From: Candidula unifasciata
Taxonomy: Eukaryota; Mollusca; Gastropoda; Stylommatophora; Geomitridae
Direction of reading: 5' to 3'
Length of the DNA: 64,000 bases
Assembly (NCBI GenBank): GCA_905116865.2
Contig: CAJHNH020002054.1
Location: 15,001 to 79,000 of the forward strand
The notes beneath the pieces are model-generated. The model saw only the letters and a list, made by a program, of their open reading frames with translations, was not told where the DNA came from and did no database searches. The position numbers and the translations under genes were made by a program. Each line of letters opens with the position of its first letter. Position 1 is the first letter of the stretch. Of the stretch, positions 54,687 to 64,000 are shown piece by piece.

Positions 54687-55124
54687 ATGAGACCAACGTG
54701 TTTCAAAAAAGAACTACTATTAAACATTGTACTGCCAGGACATGAACGGTACCCCGAGTTGATCCGTAAAACCGGCCTGCGACCGGACATCGTTCTCCAT
54801 TCTGCGCAAAAACGGCAACTCATTCTGATTGAGTTGACTGTCCCGTTTGAGTCGCGTATGGAGGAGAATCACTTGTACAAGCTCGAAAAGTACAGTGATT
54901 TAGCAGCCGGTTTGAGGAGAGACGAGGCTTACACAGTGCGGGTATTTGCCGTCGAAGTGGGAGCGAGAGGCCTCGTTTCCACTTCGCTCTACAATGTGGT
55001 TAAAGAACTAGGATTGCGCGGTAATGAACGGAAACGAACACTTAAAAAACTGGGAAAGGCAGCCGAAAGGGCCTCGAGCTGGCTTTGGACGCAGCGCAAC
55101 AACGTAGGGGACGGGCCTCGGTGA
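54687..55124 (+). CDS. Retroelement C-terminal protein fragment, restriction-like endonuclease-like
   Basis: An open frame of 145 codons. Residues 32-75 read RPDIVLHSAQKRQLILIELT, VPFESRMEENHLYKLEKYSD, L. The spacing RPD, about 14 residues, then ELTVP.E and a later K..KY resembles the PD...(D/E) core of the restriction-like endonuclease (RLE) at the C-terminus of R2/NeSL-type non-LTR elements, where KPD......D(V/L)TV.E is usual. The lysine of a PD-(D/E)XK site is T here. Next come VEVGARGLVSTSLYNVVKEL, GLRGNERKRTLKKL and ERASSWLWTQR. This RPDIV...ELTVP...VEVG.RG...RASRWLW pattern is widespread in uncharacterised animal repeat proteins. A stop lies two codons before the ATG, so upstream domains are missing: a truncated element or exon. 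Its base composition is more GC-rich than its neighbours. Confidence 0.6.
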   Translation: MRPTCFKKELLLNIVLPGHERYPELIRKTGLRPDIVLHSAQKRQLILIELTVPFESRMEENHLYKLEKYSDLAAGLRRDEAYTVRVFAVEVGARGLVSTSLYNVVKELGLRGNERKRTLKKLGKAAERASSWLWTQRNNVGDGPR

Positions 55125-55372
55125 GCTGGTCCGGGTGTCTAGTGGAAAAGAGTTTCTTATCCCTTTGAAAAGTCCATCGTGTACGAATTGTCTGCCAGTG
55201 TTCCTCTGCCAACTGCTAATAAAAGTCCAACATGTGTCCGGTAAACCAAAGTAAGCTTGTCGCTCGGTCGTCCAGGCATGCGGTCTGTTCTAATTACGCT
55301 GCCGTGGCGACTTCTTATCTCACAGTACCTCCTTCGAAACCACTAAGTCGTCTTGTCTCTGGCCGAAATAAT

Positions 55373-55550
55373 AACACCATCCGGTAATTCTGTGCAGCGG
55401 GGAAGCAGCCCTGAGCTTCATGAACTCAGGTGGGCCCACCTCCGAATACGTTTAGGAATCGTGGGCCGAAACGTGTGTCGAAAGAGGATAATTTCTACTG
55501 ATGACTGTAGATCCCCGCTGTACTTGCTCCCTGTGAGTTTATTCTAATTG
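55373..55550 (+). repeat. Structured repeat R (copy 2), probable retroelement 3' region
   Basis: ACACCATCCGGTAATTCTGT, GAGCTTCATGAACTCAGGTG, GGTGGGCCCACC (55429-55440), CGTGGGCCGAAACGTGTGTC, CTACTGATGACTGTAGATCC, GAGTTTATTCTAATT. It lies 250 bp after the 145-codon frame on the same strand and recurs at 47069-47247 in reverse. It may be the 3' untranslated end of that retroelement. Confidence 0.7.
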
Positions 55551-56417
55551 TACTCACACGACAGCACGTGAGTAATTGTAGCGTCATATTTCTTGCTGAC
55601 CTACCGTCTGGGAAACCAGATTCTGCCTCCATGAAAAATTAAGAGACTCTTTCAACTCCTGAGACCCGAGTCCCTCTCGGGTTTCATAAATGGGTGGTCA
55701 TAGTCTGGGAAAATATTGGCTTCTTGTCTCGGTGCAGTATCGTATGGCACACCGCTCTGTTGTTACAAGAGGGGTTTTTCTAAGTGAATGAACGAAGAGA
55801 CATAGCTGTTTGCACTCGACTTGCGACGATAGAGGGTCTGAAGGGAACAACGTCTATAAAATCAAAACTTCTTCCTGTTGTTCGTGTTCTTTTTGTATCA
55901 TCATCATCATGATCACAATTATTATCTTTCTCATCATCATCATCATCATTATCATCATCATTATTATCATTATCATCATCATCATGTAATCTTCTTCTCA
56001 TTTTCATTCTTCTTGTTCTTGTTCTTGTTCTTGTTCTTGTTCTTGTTCTTGTTCTTCTTCTTCTTCTTCTTCTTCTTCTTCTTCTTCTTCTTTCTCCTCT
56101 TTTGCGCCTATTCCTGTTAGTACTTCTGCTTCTTATTCTGATTGTTTTTCATTCTTCTACTTTCTGTTCTTTTTTCTCCTCTCTCCTCCTCAATTTTGCT
56201 TCTGTCTTATTCTTCTCTCTCTTATCCCTCATCTACCACAATTCCACTAATTCCTCATGACTCTTCTTATTTTCTACCCTTGTTCTTCAAATACCCTACT
56301 GTGTTCTATCCTTTACTGATTTATAACTGATGAACTGTTTCGTATTATTTAGATCCAATGACATTTACTAATAATTTCAAATGGCTTGATATATTATACC
56401 GACAATACGGTTAATCG
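55551..56417. other. Unassigned stretch with ATC, TTG/TTC microsatellites
   Basis: ATC/ATT triplets at about 55897-55985, a TTCTTG hexamer run near 56007-56055 passing into (TTC)n to 56092, then CT-rich sequence. No gene recognised. Confidence 0.7.
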
Positions 56418-56683
56418 GGAGCTGCCGTGATGTAGCATCTAGACGCTTGCTGCGTATCCGAAAGTGCGTTAAAATACGAACGGAACCAAACTTTTTTTTT
56501 TTCATAAATTAACTAAGCTTCTATGTCGACCAAACCTACAAACGGGTACCAGATAAAGTCAAGGGAATTAAAAGCGACAGGCATGACTTTGACCTCATCA
56601 CCTATCGAGTTCCGACTGGTCTCTAAAAAATAGGTCTGTTATATGCCCAATCATGACAAACCTGGTTTTTGTGTGTGTTCAAA
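56418..56683 (+). mobile_element. SINE group B, diverged (copy 10)
   Basis: GAGCTGCCGTGATGTAGCAT (A box region), CGTATCCGAAAGTGCG, a T-run, ATGTCGACCAAACCTACAAA, GGGTACCAGATAAAGTC, ATAGGTCTGTTATATGCCC. The B box is eroded. The 3' end is degraded. Confidence 0.78.
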
Positions 56684-56822
56684 AATGGCTTCTTTAGTAG
56701 GTATAGTCCTGGGAAGTGAATGCGGCTGGCGTGGTCTGGATAAACCACATCTGTGTGTCGATTGGTCATAACATAGGCCTCTATGCTACATACATGTGAG
56801 GGTTGGAAAGGGGTTACATTTT
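56684..56822 (+). mobile_element. SINE group B fragment (copy 11)
   Basis: TTCAAAAATGGCTTC, AGTCCTGGGAAGTGAATGCG, GCTGGCGTGGTCTGG, TCGATTGGTCATAACATAGG and GGAAAGGGGTTACATTTT. It follows copy 10 head to tail. Confidence 0.65.
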
Positions 56823-56983
56823 AATAGTACTGCACCTCTCCTGGCAAATCAAATAACCAACTAGTTTAGTGATCACAAGATCGACTTTATCGCATAGAGT
56901 TTTTAAATAAATCCCAATCTCTCTTTAAAGAATGTTGATCATTTCACACAAAGAACTTCGGACTACAATGAGTGTACACTAGA

Positions 56984-59494
56984 GACAGTCTTGCCTCAGT
57001 CGGTGATGTCAGTAGTACACCAGATACGCAGTCTTGCCTCAGTGGGTGATGTCAGTAGTACACCAGATACAGTCTTGCCTCAGTGGGTGATGTCAGTAGG
57101 ACACCAGATACGCAGTCTTGCCTCAGTGGATGATGTCAGTAGTACACCAGATACACAGTCTTGCCTCAGTGGATGATGTCAGTAGTACACCAGATACACA
57201 GTCTTGCCTCAGTGCATAATGTCAGTAGTACACCAGATACGCAGTCTTGCCTCAGTGGATGATGTCAGTAGTACACCAGATACGCAGTCTTGCCTCAGTG
57301 GATGATGTCAGTAGTACACCAGATACACAGTCTTGCCTTAGTGGATGATGTCAATAGTACACCAGATACACAGTCTTGCCTCAGTGGATGATGTCAGTAG
57401 TACACCAGATACACAGTCTTGCCTTAGGGGATGATGTCAGTAGTACACCAGATACACAGTCTTGCCTTAGTGGATGATGTCAGTAGTACACCAGATACAG
57501 TCTTGCCTCAGTGGATGATGTCAGTAGTACACCAGATACAGTCTTGCCTTAGTGGATGATATCAGTAGTACACCAGATGCACAGTCTTGCCTTAGTGGAT
57601 GATGTCAGTAGTACACCAGATACACAGTCTTGCCTTAGGGGATGATGTCAATAGTACACCAGATACAGTCTTGCCTTAGTGGATGATGTCAGTAGTACAC
57701 CAGATACAGTCTTGCCTTAGTGGATGATGTCAGTAGTACACCAGATACAGTCTTGCCTTAGTGGATGATGTCAGTAGTACACCAGATACAGTCTTGCCTT
57801 AGTGGATAATGTCAGTAGTACACCAGATACAGTCTTGCCTTAGTGGATGATGTCAGTAGTACAACAGATACACAGTCTTGCCTTAGTGGATAATGTCAGT
57901 AGTACACCAGATACAGTCTTGCCTTAGGGGATGATGTCAGTAGTACACCAGATACACAGTCTTGCCTCAGTGGATGATGTCAGTAGTACACCAGATACAC
58001 AGTCTTGCCTTAGTGGATGATGTCAGTAGTACACAAGATACACAGTCTTGCCTTAGTGGATAATGTCAGTAGTACACCAGATACAGTCTTGCCTTAGTGG
58101 ATGATGTCAGTAGTACACCAGATACACAGTCTTGCCTTAGTGGATGATGTCAGTAGTACACCAGATACACAGTCTTGCCTTAGGGGATGATGTCAATAGT
58201 ACACCAGATACACAGTCTTGCCTCAGTGGATGATGTCAGTAGTACACCAGATACACAGTCTTGCCTTAGTGGATGATGTCAATAGTACACCAGATACACA
58301 GTCTTGCCTCAGTGGATGATGTCAGTAGCACACCAGATACACAGTCTTGCCTTAGTGGATGATGTCAATAGTACACCAGATACAGTCTTGCCTCAGTGGA
58401 TGATGTCAGTAGTACACCAGATACACAGTCTTGCCTTAGTGGATGATGTCAGTAGTACACCAGATACACAGTCTTGCCTTAGTGGATGATGTCAGTAGTA
58501 CACAAGATACACAGTCTTGCCTAAGTGGATGATATCAGTAGTACACAAGATACACAGTCTTGCCTTAGTGGATGATGTCAGTAGTACACAAGATACACAG
58601 TCTTGCCTTAGTGGATGATATCAGTAGTACACAAGATACACAGTCTTGCCTTAGTGGATGATATCAGTAGTACACAAGATACACAGTCTTGCCTTAGTGG
58701 ATGATGTCAGTAGTACACAAGATACACAGTCTTGCCTTAGTGGATGATGTCAGTAGTACACAAGATACACAGTCTTGCCTTAGTGGATGATGTCAGTAGT
58801 ACACCAGATACACAGTCTTGGCTCAGTGGATGATGTCAGTAGTACACCAGATACACAGTCTTGCCTTAGTGGATGATGTCAGTAGTACACCAGATACACA
58901 GTCTTGCCTTAGTGGATGATGTCAGTAGTACACAAGATACACAGTCTTGCCTAAGTGGATGATATCAGTAGTACACCAGATACACAGTCTTGCCTCAGTG
59001 GATGATGTCAGTAGTACACAAGATACACAGTCTTGCCTAAGTGGATGATGTCAGTAGTACACCAGATACAGTCTTGCCTTAATGGATGATGTCAGTAGTA
59101 CACAAGATACACAGTCTTGCCTTAGTGGATGATGTCAGTAGTACACAAGATACACAGTTTTGCCTAAGTGGATGATATCAGTAGTACACCAGATACACAG
59201 TCTTGCCTTAGTGGATGATATCAGTAGTACACCAGATACACAGTCTTGCCTTAGTGGATGATGTCAGTAGTACACAAGATACACAGTCTTGCCTTAGTGG
59301 ATGATGTCAGTAGTACACAAGATACACAGTTTTGCCTAAGTGGATGATGTCAGTAGTACACCAGATACACAGTCTTGCCTTAGTGGATGATGTCAGTAGT
59401 ACACAAGATACACAGTCTTGCCTAAGTGGATGATGTCAGTAGTACACAAGATACACAGTCTTGCCTAAGTGGATGATGTCAGTAGTACACAAGA
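56984..59494. repeat. 43-bp satellite, first block (about 59 units)
   Basis: The unit is ACAGTCTTGCCTTAGTGGAT followed by GATGTCAGTAGTACACCAGATAC (43 bp); some units lack two bases (GATACAGTC) and are 41 bp. Sub-types CTCAGTGG, CTTAGTGG and CTAAGTGG, and ACACCAG or ACACAAG, are locally clustered, so homogenisation was local. 61-codon frames are artefacts. Confidence 0.98.
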
Positions 59495-59499
59495 CAGGT

Positions 59500-59760
59500 G
59501 AAAGTCGTCAACTTATAAGAACACTTTGACCTAGACGGTCAACATTGTTTGACAAAATGGACTCAAGAACGTGGTAGCAACTGGCTAGATTGACGGAAAG
59601 AGAACAAGAGGAAGTTTAAAAGATAAATACTCAGATGGCCTAGCCAGATGAATGGGGCGACTTGAAAACTTTGAACTGATTTGTGATTCTGGTGAACGTG
59701 TGAGATGGCGATATATGGTCGATTACACTGACAGGCGCGGCACAGGATGATGATGATGTG
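59500..59760 (+). pseudogene. LINE C-terminal relic ending the satellite block
   Basis: One frame reads GKRTRGSLKDKYSDGLAR, stop, MGRLENFELICDSGERVRWR then YMVDYTDRRGTG and a stop. This fits the LINE tail G.R.RGRQ..KY.D.L......L.......R..WR.MV.....R.GT, followed by GATGATGATG. The 5' truncation point lies at the end of the satellite block. Confidence 0.72.
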
Positions 59761-60164
59761 ATCATTCGTCCAAACCTGTGTTCTTAAGACTAGCACTGCC
59801 ACTAATCAGGAAGCGAAAATCTTTACGCATGTGCGCGCGCGCGCACACACACATACACATAACTGGTCTTGAAACTGCCACCCCGCACTCATGGTTAACA
59901 ATCTAGCCAAGCGATTGAAATCAGAAAATGAAATTGTGTTAAACATAAAGAGTCATGGATAATTGAATTTGTGATGAAACACTTTAGGTTACTAGTGTCA
60001 GACTTGGACATTAATAAGACAAGACGAAAGAAAACTAACGACTTGTGAAATGAGTTATTTGAAAAAGGCCGCGAACATCACTATAAGAAATCGTGTCAGA
60101 AATAAAGTCATTAGAGCCAAATTTGGAACAATGCACGATATAAAGGACCAGTTTCTATCCTTTC
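59761..60164. other. Unassigned stretch
   Basis: Contains a GCGCGCGCGCACACAC tract near 59832-59850. No gene recognised. Confidence 0.5.
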
Positions 60165-60600
60165 ATTCGTACTGGGCATATAGGGCTAGACTTCTATTTT
60201 ATAGACCAATCGGCGCTCGATATGTGATACTATCAACATCAAATCGGTTGCTTTTACTTCCCAGGACTTTATCTGATACCCATTCATGACTGGGTCGACC
60301 TAGCAGGCAAGGCCATTTTTGAGAACATTCTGGCTAGGACAGGACTTGAACCCACTACCTTCGGATCTGCAGGCGAGCATCTAGCGGGGATATTCAGCTA
60401 GGTTTACTCAGAGGCCAGCATTTTTAAAATAGGGATCGTCTCGAGTCAGAGGACTGAGCTCCAGAGCAGAATCAGTTTTAATTAAATACAACTGCTAGTG
60501 ATTCGCGAGCCACTTGCTAGTCATCGGCGGGCCAGATGTTGCCCGCGGGCCACCAGTTGAATATTTATCTAGTCGCTACACCACACAAAATAATCATAAT
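60165..60600 (-). mobile_element. SINE group B interrupted in its head (copy 12)
   Basis: The body on the plus strand reads CATATAGGGCTAGACTTCTA, GACTGGGTCGACCTAGCAGG, CTTGAACCCACTACCTTCGG, ATCTGCAGGCGAGCATCTAG. The head resumes after a 180-bp insert as AGTCGCTACACCAC near 60571. Confidence 0.8.
60387..60566. mobile_element. Short hAT-like MITE inserted in a SINE
   Basis: 180 bp between ATCTAGCG (60379-60386) and ATCTAGTCG (60567-60575), a probable 8-bp duplication with one indel. The ends are weakly inverted (GGGATATTCAGCT and AGTTGAATATTT). The right side carries GCCCGCGGGCCACCAGTTG, a motif common near hAT-type ends. No coding sequence. Confidence 0.5.
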
Positions 60601-60754
60601 GACGACCATGCGTTAATACACCTAATTTTACTTGTAGAAAGCAGTATTTCAACTCATACACTAACAAGATATAAGAGTCAATTAGACTGATCCAGGGTTT
60701 CCCAAACTCCTCTTAGTCGACTTCTAATGGCACAGCTGAAGATGTAACTGACAC

Positions 60755-61166
60755 ACAAATAACTGGCTCAGTAAATGATGTCAGTAGTACTCCGGTTATA
60801 CAGTCTTGCCTCCGTGGACGATGTCAGTAGTACACCGGATATATAGTCTTGCCTCTGTGGACGCTGTCAGTAGTACACCGGATATATAGTCTTGTCTCCG
60901 TGGACGATGTCAGTAGTACACCGGATATATAGTCTTGCCTCTGTGGACGATGTCAGTAGTACACCGGATATATAGTCTTGCCTCCGTGGACGATGTCAGT
61001 AGTACACCGGATATATAGTCTTGCCTCCGTGGACGATGTCAGTAGTACACCGGATATATAGTTTTGCCTCCGTGGACGATGTCAGTAGTACACCGGATAT
61101 ATAGTCTTGCCTCCGTGGACGATGTCAGTAGTACACCAGATATATAGTCTTGCTCCAGTGGATGGT
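60755..61166. repeat. 43-bp satellite, second block (CGGATATAT sub-type)
   Basis: About nine to ten units of the satellite, with CTCCGTGGACGATGTC and ACACCGGATATATAG as diagnostic changes from block one. The block ends where the LINE tail begins. Confidence 0.97.
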
Positions 61167-61169
61167 AGT

Positions 61170-63752
61170 AGTCATCATCAGGTGCCTTGCCGACTGGCGT
61201 GGGCAATCATGCCTCTCCATAATCCGCGAACTCCTGCAGCATGTATCAGTTCGTGTGCAGACACACTTCTATGCTATGCAACAAGACTGTCAAGCATCTT
61301 CTCTCGTTGTCTTCCTCTATCCCTCCTTCCACAGATCTTTCCAGTGGTCACAACATGTTCTGTTTTCCCTCTTTTCATAACATGGCCGAAAAATGATGAC
61401 TGTCTCCTTCTGATGTCTGCTATAAGTTGTCTTCGGGCTCTCGCCTCTTTCAAAGCCTCTTTGTTACTCTTTTTGGCCGTCCAAGGTATTCTAAGCATTC
61501 TTCTGTAAAACCACATCTCTGAGGCCTCTAGAAATTGTTTGGCCTGCCTACCGATTGTCCAGGATTCACAGCCATATGTTAAAACTGAATGTATGTAGCA
61601 AGCAAGAATTCTTTTTCTAACTCTCAATGACAAGGATATATTGCACAAGATGTTTTTTATTTTATAAAATTCAGTTTTTGTCTGTCCTATTCTGTTTATT
61701 ATCTCAGTTATGTATCTTCCATCTGATGTTATCCATGTGCCCAGATACTTAAATTTATGTACTTGTCCTAAAATAACACCATCGACTTTTATTACACATT
61801 TAAGAATAATTCGTTTCTTTGATACCATTGTCACTTTCCATTATTCAAACTGAGGCCCATTCTTCCACTTTCTAACACCACAATGTCTATCATTTCCTGT
61901 AGTTCTTTCTGACTTGTTGCTATCAAGACTGTGTCATCAGCAGAACGTAAATTGTTTATATTGTGCCCAACAACCACAATTCCTTACATATCATTTGAAG
62001 ATCTCATTATATATTCACTGTATATTGAAAACAAATCAGGTGACAGTACACATCCTTGTCATACGCCGCTCTTTATGCTTTGAAATGTACCTAAACATTT
62101 GTTAATTCTTATAGCTGCTGTTGTTCATCGCTGATTTCTGGTTTAATTTTGTTTATTATTTTGCTCATAATTATTCTCAGTAAAATCTCAGTCATGTGAC
62201 TGTCATAAGACTTTTTGTGCGATGGTCTTCACATTTCAAAGTGCCTGGTTTCTTTGGCAGAGCTATAAATATGGATTTTAAAAGGTCATTTGGAATATAC
62301 CTACTATTATAAATATCATTTAAAAGTGTAGTTATTATTTCAATTCCAAAATCTCCCAGTGCTTCGATTTCTTCCAGTTAGATGTTCTCTGGCCTAGGTG
62401 CTTTCCTTTCTTCATATGATGTATTGCATCCTCAACTTCTGCAGTCATTATTGGTGGACCATCATTGTTGGTCTGCAGTTCTACATCTGGTCTATTTTCA
62501 TCATACAATTCCCCTATATACTCTGTCCATCTGTTAATTATATTACTATGTCCCATTAATAAGTCACCATCTTTTGATTTCAAACATCCCGTACTGTTGC
62601 GTGTCATCTTTCGTGTAGTCTGCATTTAAGTGAATCAGATCTGTAAAACTGATGCACACGCAACACTCAGGTTCTGGAGCAGGACTGCAGTTCAGAAGTG
62701 GACGAATAACCAGAACTTTCCACCAGAGTGTTCAGCTGGTGAACGCAAAGAAGAAGAAGAAGAAGATATGTATCTGTTGGTACATGGAATGTTAGTCTTT
62801 CCTGTGATTTTCCCTAATCTCTGTACACATTTGATTCAGCCAGGCTTTTTTAGCCACTTTGCATTTGTTCACTATTTCTTTTTGTATTCTAGAGTATTCT
62901 TCTTTATCATTCTTTTTCTTCATTCTGTCATCCATTACCTGTAGAATTTCGGTTGACATCCATTTTTTTTTTGCAACTCTATGGGTTGGTGGGATTGTCT
63001 CTTTTGATGTCTGCTGAATTGACTCACGCAACATATCCCACTGTTCATCAATAAACAGTCTGTATAATGTCCATTGAGTTATACCGGTTTTGTACAGTGA
63101 CATTGTACTGTTCCTTAATTTCTTTATCCGTTCTGAGAATTTCTAAATTTAACTTGATGTTCTGTGGTGTTTTTCTAATGTTCTTTAGTTTTATTCTAAT
63201 TTTTCCTACAACTGGAACATGGTCACTAAAGCAGTCTGCTCCTGGTCTAGTTTTTGCTCCAACTAAGCTGCTCTGGAATCTTCCTGAAATCAAAATATAT
63301 TTAATCTGATTGCGGACATTATCACCAGGACTTCTTCAAGTCCACAATCTCCGAGGATGGTGTTTAAACCAGGTGTTACCTATTATCATGCTGCGCGACT
63401 CAGCCCATGATATTAATCTCTCACCTCTTACATTCTTTTCTCCTAGGCCATAGCCACCCGTTATTCCATACACTTTTTCACGTCCTATTTTCGCGTTGAA
63501 ATCTCTAAGTACCATTGTTACTTCACAATTTTTGCATTGATCAACAGCCATGTCTAACTCGTCATAAAAATGCGTCAATATCTTCCTCTAAACTATCTGC
63601 TGCTGGGGCATAAATCTGTACTAAGTTGATGTCAAACGGTCTGCTGCGAAGTTTTACTAACAGTACTCTATCTGATATTGTCCACAATCCGTTTACAGTT
63701 TTTGAGTTTTTTGGATCCAAAATAATACCAACTCCCTTACTATATTCCTTCC
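61170..63752 (-). pseudogene. RTE-like LINE (endonuclease plus reverse transcriptase), inserted in the satellite
   Basis: Read on the minus strand from 63752. Endonuclease: GVGIILDPKNSKTVNG, VQIYAPAADS, VLRDFNAKIGREK (GDFNA motif, G changed to R), RNQIKYILI (normally RNQIDYIL, catalytic D changed to K) and SDHVPVVGKIRIKLK. RT: RWTEYIGELYDENRP, VEDAIHHMKKGK, then ISDEQQ joined to TAAIRINKCLGTFQSIKSGV, so the motif A region (F.DF.KAFD) is deleted. Then QGCVLSPDLFSIYSEYIM, SADDTVLIATSQ (YADD changed to SADD), HKFKYLGTWITSDGRYITEI, SEMWFYRRMLRIPWTA, and the tail ending SRQGT with stop at 61178. The 3' tail is TGATGATGAC. In-frame stops occur. It encoded target-primed retrotransposition; this copy is inactive and 5'-truncated. 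Confidence 0.92.
62630..62766 (+). repeat. SINE-like repeat F (copy 6) inside the LINE
   Basis: CTGATGCACACGCAACACTC, AGGTTCTGGAGCAGGACTGC, AACCAGAACTTTCCACCAGA, then (GAAGAA)n to 62766. It lies between coding pieces of the LINE on the other strand, so it inserted after the LINE did. Confidence 0.82.
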
Positions 63753-64000
63753 CAATACACCGGATATACAGTCTTGCCTCAGTGGATGATGTCAATAGTA
63801 CACCGGATATATAGTCTTGCTTCAGTGGATGATGTCAGTAGTACACTGGACAGTCTTGCCTCAGTGGATGATGTCAGTAGTACAATGGACAGTCTTGCCT
63901 CAGTGGATGATGTCAGTAGTACAATGGACAGTCTTGCCTCAGTGGATGATGTCAGTAGTACAATGGACAGTCTTGCCTCAGTGGATGATGTCAGTAGTAC
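63753..64000. repeat. 43/39-bp satellite, third block, runs off the window
   Basis: The first two units are of the CGGATATA type (43 bp). Later units shorten to 39 bp with TACAATGGACAGTCTTGCC. It continues past the right edge. Confidence 0.97.

Noticed and set aside
56984..59494. CRISPR-like look of regularly spaced direct repeats
   Set aside because: There are no unique spacers: units are head-to-tail and every base belongs to the 43-bp repeat. The DNA is eukaryotic.

Overview
The window is nuclear DNA of an animal, and almost all of it is repetitive. I found no intact host gene, no bacterial-style operon, no rRNA or true tRNA gene and no CRISPR array. The coding signal is relics of transposable elements: many non-LTR retrotransposon (LINE) pieces, one mariner transposase relic, and one open frame of 145 codons that looks like the C-terminal part of a retroelement protein. 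The tRNA-headed SINEs, the RTE-like and Jockey-like LINE relics and the dense satellites fit a molluscan genome, and the repeat types recall heterobranch sea slugs (Elysia/Plakobranchus type). That placement is an inference from memory of such repeats; nothing in the window proves it.

Layout. 1-2.3 kb: a 35-bp satellite with higher-order structure, cut off by the left edge. 2.3-10 kb: interspersed repeats (families A, J, C, E), SINEs, and two more tandem arrays (80 bp at 7.4 kb, 35 bp at 8.6 kb). 10-20 kb: scattered LINE and SINE relics among TA, GA and TGTC microsatellites. 20.0-21.4 kb: one nearly pure GA-rich (polypurine) block. 21.7-23.5 kb: featureless. 24-31.8 kb: LINE reverse-transcriptase relics, SINEs and the mariner relic. 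32.0-35.7 kb: a 19-bp satellite split by a SINE and by a 2.1-kb solo-LTR-like element, both with target-site duplications. 36-43.3 kb: SINEs, CA-rich arrays, several C-terminal pieces of one Jockey-like LINE, and a 62-bp satellite. 43.3-51 kb: sparse, with SINEs and a TTTC array. 51.1-51.6 kb: a 437-bp foldback element. 51.7-52.6 kb: a 53-bp satellite. 53.8-55.6 kb: a long CTT array grown from a SINE-like tail, then the 145-codon retroelement frame and its probable 3' region. 57.0-64.0 kb: a 43-bp satellite in three blocks, the last two separated by an RTE-like LINE that inserted into the array; the third block runs off the right edge.

The main biological content is how repeats arise and nest. 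At least three SINE groups have different tRNA-like heads but share body sequence. Microsatellites sit inside LINE and SINE copies, apparently grown from them. Several insertions can be dated relative to each other because removing them restores the host repeat. I do not see an undescribed cellular system with functional genes. The observations most worth checking are the SINE head exchange, the solo LTR, the foldback element, the 145-codon frame with its structured 3' repeat, and a short conserved repeat that resembles a degenerate hammerhead ribozyme.
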